Shown one piece after another: positions 16,250 through 23,921 of a stretch of DNA of 25,221 nt. How positions within the stretch are numbered: position 1 is the first letter of the stretch; every line of letters starts with the position of its first letter. The notes under the pieces are model-generated. The model had not been told where the DNA came from, made no database searches, and worked only from the letters and a program-made list of their open reading frames with translations. Position numbers and translations under genes: made by a program. The stretch comes from an uncultured Collinsella sp. (GTDB lineage Bacteria; Actinomycetota; Coriobacteriia; Coriobacteriales; Coriobacteriaceae), in the NCBI GenBank assembly GCA_900757505.1, contig CAAEOE010000080.1, positions 1 to 25,221 of the forward strand. The letters run 5' to 3'.

Positions 16250-16277
16250 GCCCGCGATCAGAAGAGGGGCCGCGGGC
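16250..16277 (+). other. Hairpin between the TetR gene and the membrane protein gene
   Basis: GCCCGCG (16250-16256) and CGCGGGC (16271-16277) pair perfectly around a 14-nt loop. There is no T-run after it, so it may be an RNA processing or stability element rather than a terminator. The ribosome binding site of the next gene starts a few bases later. Confidence 0.4.
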
Positions 16278-16295
16278 TTGTGAAAGGAGAGCAGC

Positions 16296-17303
16296 ATGCT
16301 GTTCGATGTTTGGGGTAGCAATACCCTTATCCACTGGGCCGGCTGGGCCATGGTCTTTATTGGCCTGATCGTGCTCAACGAGGTCGGCCGCCGCACCAAG
16401 CTGGGCGCGGCCATCATCTTTGGCGTGGCTCCGCTGGCCATGACCATCTACTGCGTCGCTATCGCCATCGGCGTCTCACAGGGTGCCGAGTGGGCGCTCA
16501 CCAACCCCACCCATGTGTACCAGAACAGCTGGTTCCACTACGCCAAGGTATACGCGGCGCTGGCCGGTTGCTGGGGCTTCATTGCCATTAAGTACCAGTG
16601 GGGCAAGATCGGCAAGGCGCATTGGTTCCGCGCGTGGCCGTTTGTGATCGTCGCCATCAACATCATGATCGCCGTCGTGTCCGACTTTGAGAGCGCCTAT
16701 CACTTCTTTGTCCTGGGCGAGTCCACCTGGGTCACCTCCGAGGGCGCCACGCAGCTCGCCGGCTGGAACAACGTGTTCAACGGCATCGCCGGTATCATCA
16801 ACATCTTCTGCATGACCGGTTGGTGGAGTGTCTACGCCTCTGAGGACAAGACCGACATGCTGTGGCCCGACATGACCTGGGTCTACATCATCGCCTACGA
16901 TATCTGGAACTTCTGCTACACCTACAACTGCTTGCCCACCCACTCCTGGTTCTGCGGCTTTGCACTGCTGCTGGCGCCCACCGTCGCCGCCTTTATCTGG
17001 AACAAGGGCGGCTGGATCCAGAACCGTGCCTTTACGCTGGCTATTTGGTGCATGTTTGCCCAGGTATTCCCGTACTTCCAGGAGGAGTCCATCTTTGTGA
17101 CCCACTCCACGCTCGACCCCGGCGCCGCTACCGCGGTCTCGATCGCCGCACTGGTCGCCAACATCGCCGCGATCATCTACATCGTCTACCGTGCCAAGAA
17201 GCTCGGCCGCAATCCCTACAAGCAGGACGTCTTTGAGGGCACCAGCGATTGGGAGAAGGCTACCGCTCGCCGCGCCAAGGTTGATTACGCGCACGCCGAG
17301 TAA
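16296..17303 (+). CDS. Multi-pass membrane protein, possibly DUF5692 family
   Basis: This is a 335-residue protein with about eight or nine hydrophobic segments through its length and a charged C-terminal tail (from about 300). It is rich in Trp, Tyr and Phe, with notable stretches such as HWAGWAMVFIG, NSWFHYAKVYAALAGCWGF and YDIWNFCYTYNCLPTHSWFC. The overall look resembles proteins annotated as DUF5692 in gut Actinobacteria, but I cannot confirm this without a search. AAAGGAG lies about 9 nt before the ATG. It is probably cotranscribed with the TetR gene and followed by a strong terminator. Conserved acidic and aromatic residues inside the membrane would fit a transporter or a sensor; no function is assigned. 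Confidence 0.8.
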   Translation: MLFDVWGSNTLIHWAGWAMVFIGLIVLNEVGRRTKLGAAIIFGVAPLAMTIYCVAIAIGVSQGAEWALTNPTHVYQNSWFHYAKVYAALAGCWGFIAIKYQWGKIGKAHWFRAWPFVIVAINIMIAVVSDFESAYHFFVLGESTWVTSEGATQLAGWNNVFNGIAGIINIFCMTGWWSVYASEDKTDMLWPDMTWVYIIAYDIWNFCYTYNCLPTHSWFCGFALLLAPTVAAFIWNKGGWIQNRAFTLAIWCMFAQVFPYFQEESIFVTHSTLDPGAATAVSIAALVANIAAIIYIVYRAKKLGRNPYKQDVFEGTSDWEKATARRAKVDYAHAE

Positions 17304-17371
17304 CATGTTGGTCGCTGTTGGCGCTTGGGCATAGGCCCGCCCGCCAGGATTTTCAATCCAATGTCTCGCAG

Positions 17372-17412
17372 AGCCCCCGGAAAGCGTTTCACTCGCTTTC
17401 CGGGGGCTTTTG
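17372..17412 (+). terminator. Rho-independent terminator after the TetR / membrane protein operon
   Basis: A perfect 15-bp stem pairs 17372-17386 with 17394-17408 around a 7-nt loop and is followed by TTTTG. The rest of the interval up to 17539 is AT-rich and may hold the promoter of the next gene, with a weak TATTGA -10 candidate near 17521. Confidence 0.9.
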
Positions 17413-17539
17413 TCGTTGCGTCTTATTCATCTATTCAAAAACATGCGCATATATAAAATCGGATTTCAAATCATACGGCGGCTCTATGGGGTCCCGTTTT
17501 TGGGTACAGTGTTGTCCCGATATTGAGCTTGGGGGATAT

Positions 17540-19036
17540 ATGAAAGATGAGACGATGGGTCAAGAGGATGCGGCCCAAGATGCAGAAGCTTGCGCTGAGG
17601 CCTTGGAGAGCTTAGACCGAATTTCACTCGATGAGATTGCGTTTGACGATTCGAGCGTTGATGTGCAGGATGAGCCGGAAATCGAGGCGCAGCCCGATGA
17701 TCAGGATGCAGACGATGTTGAGCCTGCCGAAGATGAGGCAGATCACGAAGACACCGAAAGCGAGGCCGACGACCAGCCCGAATCCGACACGGGCGAGGAA
17801 ACCGTCTTGCTCGACAGCTTACCGGCCGAAGATTCGCTGACTCGCGAGCTTCCTGGCCTGGGTTCCGCACCAGCCGTGGATGAGACCATCGCCATGGGCG
17901 ATATTCCCCTGCCGTCCGTTCCCTCGGCACACGAAGCCGAGGTCCGCCATCGCAAGATGTCGCCCAAGCGCCGCAATCTGATGGTCGCCGGTGTCGTGGC
18001 CGTCGCGCTCGTCGCCGGCGGTGCAGGCTATGCTGCCTGGAACGGATATCAGCAAGAGCAGGCTGCCGCTGTCGCCGCCAATGCCCACACGATGATGTCG
18101 GTGCAGATTGGCGTGCATGCCGCGGGCCTCGACTGTTCCGCCGGCTCCAAGATTCCCGTACAAGTGAGTGGCCAGGATTCTGACGGATCCTCCGTGAGCG
18201 AAACACTCTATGTTGACGAGCACGGCCGTGGCATCAAACTGCTACCCGGTGACTACACGCTCTCCATCGCTGCCTCCCCCATCGCGTCCGACGGCACCGT
18301 CTATACCGTGCCGACCACCAAGGCGCAGGTCACGATCAAGAGCGACGGACAGGACCTAAGCAGCCAGGCCGCCTTTAAGCTCAAGGTGCCTTCGGCCGAC
18401 ACGGTAACCGACGACCAGATCGATGCCGCCGCCAAATATGCCGAGGAGGGAGGCGCGAGCTCCGCCGCCACCGCCAAGGTGCTCCAGCAGGCGGCAACCG
18501 CGCGGCGCGACGCCGCCGTCAATGCCGTGAGCGCGCAAAAGGCACAGGCAGCCCGCGATGCTGACGCTCGCCACAAGGCAACCGACCTCTACCAGCTCGA
18601 TATCCCCGTCGAGTGGTACGGCAAGGTCGAGACTTGGCAAAATGGCAGCACGCTATGCATCTATCTTGCCGGCGACAGCGATACGCCGATTGTGACGCTC
18701 GTCGCGGTGCGCGAGGGCGAGAGCTTTACGCCCGATGAGGGCGATACGGTTTTGGGTGCGGCCAATCTAGGCAACGGTTATACCGTCTACGCCAGCGGCC
18801 CCGTCTATCCGTACGTGGTGCCCCAGACCATCAACGGACGGACGCAGAACCCCGTGTCAACCTACCCCATGGACACGGCCATTGAGCTTGTCGAGCTTAC
18901 GACCGGCAACCGCTATACGTATAGCCAGATCAAGAACGACCTGGTGGGTAAAGACGGCAAGGCCGATGGTGCCACTAAGCTCGAAACCGACTACCTCGCG
19001 CAGATCCTGCTGCCGAGTATCAAAGCCCAGGACTAG
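17540..19036 (+). CDS. Membrane-anchored protein of unknown function with acidic cytoplasmic tail
   Basis: I do not recognise a family. The 498-residue protein has a very acidic N-terminal tail (about 1-130), a basic stop (HRKMSPKRRN), one membrane segment (about 153-173) and a large extracytoplasmic part. The first outer portion (about 190-280) has a pattern of beta strands with LLPGDYTLSI, like a transthyretin-type or surface-protein fold; an Ala-rich helical stretch (about 300-350) follows, then a mixed domain (about 355-495) beginning YQLDIPVEWYGKVETW. The acidic tail carries two similar sites, EETV (Thr88) and DETI (Thr116), that look like kinase or FHA-binding sites. The start at 17540 is preceded by GGGGG at 17531-17535; the frame is open further upstream but without a ribosome site. 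It is monocistronic and followed by a long palindrome. Confidence 0.75.
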   Translation: MKDETMGQEDAAQDAEACAEALESLDRISLDEIAFDDSSVDVQDEPEIEAQPDDQDADDVEPAEDEADHEDTESEADDQPESDTGEETVLLDSLPAEDSLTRELPGLGSAPAVDETIAMGDIPLPSVPSAHEAEVRHRKMSPKRRNLMVAGVVAVALVAGGAGYAAWNGYQQEQAAAVAANAHTMMSVQIGVHAAGLDCSAGSKIPVQVSGQDSDGSSVSETLYVDEHGRGIKLLPGDYTLSIAASPIASDGTVYTVPTTKAQVTIKSDGQDLSSQAAFKLKVPSADTVTDDQIDAAAKYAEEGGASSAATAKVLQQAATARRDAAVNAVSAQKAQAARDADARHKATDLYQLDIPVEWYGKVETWQNGSTLCIYLAGDSDTPIVTLVAVREGESFTPDEGDTVLGAANLGNGYTVYASGPVYPYVVPQTINGRTQNPVSTYPMDTAIELVELTTGNRYTYSQIKNDLVGKDGKADGATKLETDYLAQILLPSIKAQD

Positions 19037-19062
19037 CCGGCCCGAAGACAGCCGCCCAACGC

Positions 19063-19129
19063 AGTTGCGGTGAAATAGGGACTGTTTTTGCTGGTCAAAC
19101 TGCAAAACAGTCCCTATTTCACCGCAACT
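19063..19129. repeat. Long perfect palindrome with GGGAC core (type B)
   Basis: The arms 19063-19088 and 19104-19129 are perfectly complementary over 26 bp around a 15-nt loop. The left arm contains GGTGAAATAGGGACTGTTTT. It lies 26 nt after the stop of the preceding gene and about 25 nt after the stop of the converging small gene, so it could also act as a two-way transcription stop. Confidence 0.85.
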
Positions 19130-19153
19130 TATTGGTGGCCTTTTGGGTGGCAC

Positions 19154-19348
19154 TCAGCGCCACGGATCGGCTTCGAACATCGGCTCACGCTCGGGGCGGC
19201 GATCGCTGTAGGGATCGTAGCCGTCATCGTCCTCGTTCTCGGCGCGAATGTAGGGATCGCGCGGCTTGGGCGCCGGCTTAGGTGCAGGCTTGGGTGCGGC
19301 GGGTGCAGCATCGGTCGCCGACGTGTTCGTCTTGTTCTTGTCTATCAT
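19154..19348 (-). CDS. Small Pro/Ala/Lys-rich protein of 64 residues, unknown function
   Basis: This short gene starts at the ATG at 19346-19348, which has AAGGAG 8 nt upstream; an ATG two codons earlier is too close to that site. The protein begins MIDKNKTNTSAT, continues with a PKPAPKPAPKP repeat (about residues 19-29) and ends in an acidic and aromatic tail (RAENEDDDGYDPYSDRRPEREP). It has no membrane segment and is probably cytoplasmic and disordered. It is read in the same direction as clpB, downstream of the clpB terminator, and has no recognised family. The good ribosome site and coding-like bias support it as a real gene. Confidence 0.6.
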   Translation of the reverse strand: MIDKNKTNTSATDAAPAAPKPAPKPAPKPRDPYIRAENEDDDGYDPYSDRRPEREPMFEADPWR

Positions 19349-19400
19349 CTGCATATCTCCTTGCCATGCAATCGTGCTCGACATCATCGATTGTCGCACG

Positions 19401-19437
19401 AAAAAGGGCGGCGGACCCAATTGGATCCGCCGCCCTT
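19401..19437 (-). terminator. Rho-independent terminator of clpB
   Basis: On the - strand the arms 19426-19437 and 19404-19415 form a perfect 12-bp stem, and the right arm is followed by TTTTTCG. It is about 46 nt after the clpB stop. Confidence 0.92.
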
Positions 19438-19455
19438 GGCGTTTAGAGACGACTG

Positions 19456-19486
19456 GTAGATTTTAAGGCATGTCCCAAAAATCTAC
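19456..19486. repeat. Palindromic element with GGGACATGCC loop overlapping the clpB stop codon
   Basis: GTAGATTTT (19456-19464) pairs with AAAATCTAC (19478-19486). On the - strand the loop reads TGGGACATGCCTT, which resembles the GGGACAGGCA loops of other elements in this window. The clpB TAG codon is part of the palindrome. Confidence 0.6.
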
Positions 19487-22110
19487 TCGGCGTCGGGGAC
19501 CTCGTAGGTGGCCGCCGGCGTGTCATCGCACACGACGGTAAAGCCGCCGTCCTTGTCGACATCGACCGTCACCTGATCGCCCTCGCGCACCGTGCCGTCG
19601 ATGATGGCCGCCGCGATGGCATCGACAACCTCGCGCTGCACCAGACGCTTGAGCGGGCGGGCGCCAAAGACCGGGTCCAAGCCGCCCACAGCGAGCATCT
19701 GCTTGGCCGCCGGGGTGATGGCAAGCGTCATGCGCTCCTTGGCCAGGCGTGCGCGGACATCGGCAAGTTGGATGTCGACGATCTTCTCGATCTGCGCCAT
19801 ACCGAGCGGATGGAACACCACGATGTCATCGATACGGTTGAGGAACTCGGGGCGGAAGGTCTGAGCCATGGCCGCGTCGACCTGATGGCGCATCTCCTCC
19901 TCGTCCTTGCCCGAAAGCTCAGCGATAGCCTTGGAACCCACGTTGCTCGTCATGATGATGATTGTGTTCTTGAAGGACACCTGGCGACCCTGACCGTCGG
20001 TCAGACGGCCGTCATCGAGCACCTGCAACAGCACGTTGAATACATCCGGGTGAGCCTTCTCCATCTCGTCGAGCAAGATCACGGAGTACGGACGACGGCG
20101 CACAGCCTCGGTGAGCTGACCGCCCTCGTCGTAACCCACGTATCCCGGGGGCGCACCGATCAGACGCTGGACGCTGAACTTCTCCATGTACTCGGACATG
20201 TCGATACGCACGAGCGCGCGCTCGTCATCGAACAGGCACTCGGCCAGCGCCTTGGCGAGCTCGGTCTTGCCTACACCGGTGGGGCCCAGGAAGAAGAAGC
20301 TGCCGATGGGCTTGTCCGGATCGGAGAGGCCCGCACGGCTGCGGCGCACGGCCGCGGCGACGGCGGAGACGGCCTCGTCCTGGCCGATGACGCGCTTATG
20401 CAGCTCGCCCTCCAGGCCCTTCAACTTGTCGAGCTCGCCCTGCATCATCTTGGACACGGGCACGCCGGTCCAGGCGCTCACGACCTCGGCGATCTCGTCG
20501 GAGGTCACCTGCTCGTTGAGGCCCTCGCCGTCCTGCTGCTTTTGCGCCTCGAGCGCGGCCTCGGAATCCTGAATCTGCTGCTGCAGGCCCGGAATCACGG
20601 AGTAGCGCAGCTCGGACGCACGACCCAAATCGCCGTTGCGCGTCGCACGCTCCTCCTCGCTCTTTGCCTCATCGAGCTTGCCCTTGAGCTCCTGCACGTG
20701 GTCGATGGCGTTCTTTTGGTTGAGCCAGCCAGCCTTTTGCACGTTGAGCTTTTCCTGGACCTCGGCAATCTCTTGGCGCAGGGCCTCCAGACGCTCCTTG
20801 GAGGCGTCGTCGGTCTCCTTCATGAGCGCCTGTTCCTCGATCTGCAGCTGGGTGAGCTGACGCGTGGTGGCGTCGATCTCGACCGGCATGCTGTCGAGTT
20901 CCATGCGCAGGCGGCTTGCGGCCTCATCGACCAGGTCGATGGCCTTGTCGGGCAGGAAGCGGTCGGCGATGTAGCGATCGGAAAGGTCGGCGGCGGCCAC
21001 GAGCGCGCTATCGGTGATGTGCACGCCGTGGAAGATCTCGTACTTCTCCTTCAGGCCACGCAGGATCGAGATGGTGTCCTCGACGGTAGGCTCGCTCACC
21101 ATAACGGTCTGGAAACGACGCGCGAGCGCCGCGTCCTTCTCGATGTACTTGCGATATTCGTCGAGCGTGGTCGCGCCGATCGCGTGCAGGTCGCCACGAG
21201 CGAGCGCCGGCTTGAGGATGTTGCCGGCGTCCATGGAACCCTCGGTGGCACCCGCGCCCACGATGGTGTGGAGCTCATCGATGAACAGGATGACCTTGCC
21301 CTCGGACTTCTGCACTTCCTTGAGCACGGCCTTTAAGCGGTCCTCGAACTCGCCGCGGTACTTGGCGCCGGCGACCAACGCGCTCATGTCGAGCTCGATG
21401 AGGTCGCGGTCGCGCAGGGTGCTCGGCACGTCGCCGGCCACGATACGCTGGGCGATGCCCTCGACGATGGCCGTCTTGCCGACGCCCGGCTCGCCGATGA
21501 GCACGGGGTTGTTCTTGGTGCGGCGGGACAGGACCTGAATGGTACGACGGATCTCGTCGGTACGGCCGATGACCGGGTCGAGCTTACCGGCGCGGGCGAG
21601 GTCGCAGATGTTGCGACCGTACTGCTCCAGCGCCTCAAACTGAGTCTTGTCCTCGGCAGACGTCACGCGGTCATCACCGCGCAGCTCCTCGTAGACCTGC
21701 TCGATGCGCTCCTTGGTGACGCCTGCGTCGCGCAGAACGCGGCCCGCCTCGCCCTTGTCCTCGGCAAGCGCCATCAGCAGATGCTCAGTCACCACAAAGC
21801 TGTCGCCCATCTTGGTGGCCTTCTTCTCGGCCTTCTCGATGACGCGGACGAACTCGTTGGACAGGCCCATCTGCTGGCCCTCGCCCGAAACCTTGGGCGC
21901 GTGGTCGATGGCATCCTGTGTGGAGCGTGCGAGCTGAGCCGGGTCGGCACCGATGCGCTCGATGATCACGGAGATATTGCGCTCGCCGGCACCGAGCAGG
22001 GCAGACAGCAGGTGGATCGGCTCCACCGCGCCGGCCTGCGCATCGGCAGCCGTGCTCATGGCGGTCTGCAGCGCCTCGCGCGACGTCATTGCTAGCTTAT
22101 CGATTCTCAT
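19483..22110 (-). CDS. clpB: ATP-dependent protein disaggregase ClpB
   Basis: This 875-residue protein has the full ClpB layout. The N-terminal Clp_N domain (about 1-145) is followed by NBD1 with Walker A GEPGVGKTAIVEG near 203 and Walker B VILFIDELHT, then the long coiled-coil M domain (about 405-525) that distinguishes ClpB from ClpA/ClpC, and NBD2 with Walker A GPTGVGKTELAKAL near 607 and Walker B VILLDEMEKAHPDV. The C-terminal D2-small domain ends near 855. ClpB pulls proteins from aggregates together with DnaK as part of the heat-shock response. AGAGGTG lies before the ATG at 22110. It is transcribed alone and ends in a strong terminator. No HAIR (HspR) or CIRCE (HrcA) operator is seen upstream; an AT-rich inverted repeat occupies the likely promoter. 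Confidence 0.98.
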   Translation of the reverse strand: MRIDKLAMTSREALQTAMSTAADAQAGAVEPIHLLSALLGAGERNISVIIERIGADPAQLARSTQDAIDHAPKVSGEGQQMGLSNEFVRVIEKAEKKATKMGDSFVVTEHLLMALAEDKGEAGRVLRDAGVTKERIEQVYEELRGDDRVTSAEDKTQFEALEQYGRNICDLARAGKLDPVIGRTDEIRRTIQVLSRRTKNNPVLIGEPGVGKTAIVEGIAQRIVAGDVPSTLRDRDLIELDMSALVAGAKYRGEFEDRLKAVLKEVQKSEGKVILFIDELHTIVGAGATEGSMDAGNILKPALARGDLHAIGATTLDEYRKYIEKDAALARRFQTVMVSEPTVEDTISILRGLKEKYEIFHGVHITDSALVAAADLSDRYIADRFLPDKAIDLVDEAASRLRMELDSMPVEIDATTRQLTQLQIEEQALMKETDDASKERLEALRQEIAEVQEKLNVQKAGWLNQKNAIDHVQELKGKLDEAKSEEERATRNGDLGRASELRYSVIPGLQQQIQDSEAALEAQKQQDGEGLNEQVTSDEIAEVVSAWTGVPVSKMMQGELDKLKGLEGELHKRVIGQDEAVSAVAAAVRRSRAGLSDPDKPIGSFFFLGPTGVGKTELAKALAECLFDDERALVRIDMSEYMEKFSVQRLIGAPPGYVGYDEGGQLTEAVRRRPYSVILLDEMEKAHPDVFNVLLQVLDDGRLTDGQGRQVSFKNTIIIMTSNVGSKAIAELSGKDEEEMRHQVDAAMAQTFRPEFLNRIDDIVVFHPLGMAQIEKIVDIQLADVRARLAKERMTLAITPAAKQMLAVGGLDPVFGARPLKRLVQREVVDAIAAAIIDGTVREGDQVTVDVDKDGGFTVVCDDTPAATYEVPDAE

Positions 22111-22131
22111 GGAATCACCTCTCTTGGGGCG

Positions 22132-22149
22132 GCCGCCCTACGGGGCGGC
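22132..22149 (-). promoter_or_regulatory. GC-rich hairpin in the clpB 5' leader
   Basis: GCCGCCC (22132-22138) pairs with GGGCGGC (22143-22149) around a 4-nt loop, about 20 nt before the clpB start and just upstream of the ribosome binding site. It does not itself cover the Shine-Dalgarno sequence. Confidence 0.35.
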
Positions 22150-22190
22150 TTCACGTTGTTCGAGAAGTATTGTTGCCAGCTTTGTGCGAT

Positions 22191-22222
22191 CTTATACATA
22201 AATCTAAGTCTCTATATATAAG
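22191..22222 (-). promoter_or_regulatory. AT-rich inverted repeat over the presumed clpB promoter
   Basis: CTTATACATA (22191-22200) and TATATATAAG (22213-22222) are inverted repeats matching at 9 of 10 positions with a 12-nt spacer. On the - strand TATAAG (22191-22196) is a -10 candidate about 80 nt before the start codon. A repressor site for a heat-shock or stress regulator is possible; this is an inference. Confidence 0.4.
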
Positions 22223-22250
22223 ATTTTCTGAGTGTTCCCACGACATGCAA

Positions 22251-22285
22251 ACCACCACAAAGGGGACAGACACCTTTGTGGTGGT
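22251..22285. repeat. Palindromic element, type C, copy 1
   Basis: ACCACCACAAAGG (22251-22263) and CCTTTGTGGTGGT (22273-22285) are perfect inverted repeats around the loop GGACAGACA. It lies 8 nt beyond the stop of the - strand gene that ends at 22294 and upstream of clpB. Confidence 0.85.
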
Positions 22286-22293
22286 CGCGGTCT

Positions 22294-22965
22294 CTACTCC
22301 TTCGCCGGACCCGTACTTCCCGATTCGACGGTCCAGGGCATCTCATCCTCGAACAGCCATGTACGGGCAGACCCACTATCGCGTGCAGCCTGCGGGTCAG
22401 GCAAGCAGGTCTGTTTATAGGCATCTTGGATACACTGGCCCATAAAATCGTTGAGCTCGGTCTGGTCGCCCTCCATGACATAGGCGACATCGCCGTCCAT
22501 GATGTAGATGCCCGGACCCTCATTGTCCTCGTAGCCCGGATCGTACGAGACATCACATAACTTTGCGCCGTTTGCAGTGTCCAGCTCGATGGAAGAGTGG
22601 CATCCGCCAACCATGTCGTTCGCTTTTGCCCGATAGGACGCATATCCATACCAGCGCTTAAAGATTTTGCCCTTGAGCAGCTCGGACGCCCTGTCGATCA
22701 GACCAGAATCCGTGGTATAGCGCATAGCCCCAAGCTGAATGCGTGGATAATTACTAATGCCCAGCGCAGCCGGTTGCTCATCAAAATCAACGGTAATGGT
22801 CTCAGGCTTGTCGTCGCCGGTCAGAAGTTCGACAGATTGAGTCACAGGCTTGACCACCGGCTCCGTCACCGCAGCAGGTAGAAATGCCATACCGACAGCG
22901 CCCGCGCCAACCACAGCGATCGCAAGCGCCAAGACAATCAATCCAATACGGGCAGGACTTCTCAC
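22294..22965 (-). CDS. Membrane-anchored protein of unknown function, paralogue of the gene at 24409-25056
   Basis: This 223-residue protein has a short basic N-terminus, one membrane segment (about 6-30) and an extracytoplasmic domain. It is clearly homologous along its whole length to the protein at 24409-25056, sharing for example ITVDFD, PAALGISNYPRI, LLKGKIFKRWYG, KLCDVSYDPG, YVMEGDQT and NSGSARTWLF-like or SGSARTWLFEDE ends. The conserved Cys residues (CDVSYDPG, GQCIQDAYKQTC) suggest disulphide bonds outside the cell. I do not recognise the family. The start is taken as GTG at 22963-22965, because GAGG lies 9 nt upstream and the paralogue has the same GTG start; an ATG at 22998 has no ribosome site. 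The gene is flanked by type C palindromes on both sides. Confidence 0.75.
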   Translation of the reverse strand: MRSPARIGLIVLALAIAVVGAGAVGMAFLPAAVTEPVVKPVTQSVELLTGDDKPETITVDFDEQPAALGISNYPRIQLGAMRYTTDSGLIDRASELLKGKIFKRWYGYASYRAKANDMVGGCHSSIELDTANGAKLCDVSYDPGYEDNEGPGIYIMDGDVAYVMEGDQTELNDFMGQCIQDAYKQTCLPDPQAARDSGSARTWLFEDEMPWTVESGSTGPAKE

Positions 22966-23054
22966 AGCAAAGCACCTCACAATGCAAACCCGCGCCATTT
23001 GTCCTAATGATACCGCCGGCTAACACTATCACCAAAAGAAGCCGCGCGCTCCCC

Positions 23055-23089
23055 ACCACCACAAAGGGGACAGGCACCTTTGTGGTGGT
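23055..23089. repeat. Palindromic element, type C, copy 2
   Basis: ACCACCACAAAGG (23055-23067) and CCTTTGTGGTGGT (23077-23089) are perfect inverted repeats around GGACAGGCA and are followed by TTTCGAC, the same flank as copy 3. Confidence 0.9.
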
Positions 23090-23199
23090 TTTCGACGCTA
23101 ACGGTCGACCATCTCACGCCATGAGATTAAACTTGAATTGTTCTCTGAACATATCCATTTCTGCCTATCCTCAACAGCTCTTTGTCTCGAGGAGCGCAT

Positions 23200-23868
23200 A
23201 TGAAGCCGTCTCATTCCACCGGTCGCAACGTCATCGCCATTCTCGCCATACCCATCGTGATGCTCTTCCTTATCGTCATCACGCCCTTTTCTTTTGGTAT
23301 CGCCTCGCTCTTCGATCTTTGCGGGATGATCGACGCCGGCTCGCGTGCCACCTCGCTCTCCTTTGTCTGCCGTGGCGTGTTCTACGAATATGCAATTCCC
23401 ACCGGAAGTTGGCAGTCCAAGTTACCGTTGCTCGGCAAGGTCGACGGATGCTCTCCTTATTTCTGCCTCGAACCTCAGACAATGAATTATCTGATCGACG
23501 ACCAGCCCCTTGACTCCATCACCCTCGCCTACGACTACGCACCAAACACCGATGAGCGCCACATGAACCAAGTCCTCGACAAGCTGCTTGGACAGTGCGG
23601 GCTCACCGCGGAAGCCGGTCGAACCATCTATAGCAACCAGAAATTAAAGCGAACAGAACTCCGCCGTGTCGGAAAAATCAAAGGGCGAAACGGGGCCGCC
23701 TACTGGGATGCCTGGGCAACACGCGACAAGGGCGAATTCGGACACAGCACCTATATGGTCACTGTCTACACCAAAGACGGAATTAAGGACAATGTTGACG
23801 ATTTCGCGTCATCCAAACTCGGCATCCCCAAAACAACCAACCCCGCCAGCCCAGATGAAATTCTGTAG
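23200..23868 (+). CDS. Membrane-anchored protein of unknown function
   Basis: This 222-residue protein begins with a basic stretch (MKPSHSTGRN) and one membrane segment (about 12-38), followed by an extracytoplasmic domain with several Cys residues (LCGM, FVCRGV, DGCSPYFCLEP, GQCGLT). It is similar in size and plan to its two neighbours, the paralogous pair, but I see no convincing sequence similarity to them. The start at 23200 is preferred because GAGGAG lies 5 nt upstream; a TTG at 23182 is the only other option. No domain is recognised. It is the middle gene of the three anchored proteins in this accessory region and appears to be transcribed alone. An ATCTCA/TGAGAT inverted repeat at 23111-23127 lies upstream and could be part of its control region. 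Confidence 0.7.
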   Translation: MKPSHSTGRNVIAILAIPIVMLFLIVITPFSFGIASLFDLCGMIDAGSRATSLSFVCRGVFYEYAIPTGSWQSKLPLLGKVDGCSPYFCLEPQTMNYLIDDQPLDSITLAYDYAPNTDERHMNQVLDKLLGQCGLTAEAGRTIYSNQKLKRTELRRVGKIKGRNGAAYWDAWATRDKGEFGHSTYMVTVYTKDGIKDNVDDFASSKLGIPKTTNPASPDEIL

Positions 23869-23921
23869 AGGTGCCCATTAACATGCCGCTCAACGATCAC
23901 AACAACATCGAGCTCGTCCCC

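Noticed and set aside
19768..21336. A 522-codon frame on the + strand opposite clpB
   Set aside because: Antisense shadow of clpB; His/Leu/Val-rich translation typical of reverse reading in GC-rich genes.
22132..22149. RNA thermometer in the clpB leader
   Set aside because: The hairpin does not pair with the ribosome binding site and no ROSE or four-U motif is visible; kept only as a hairpin.
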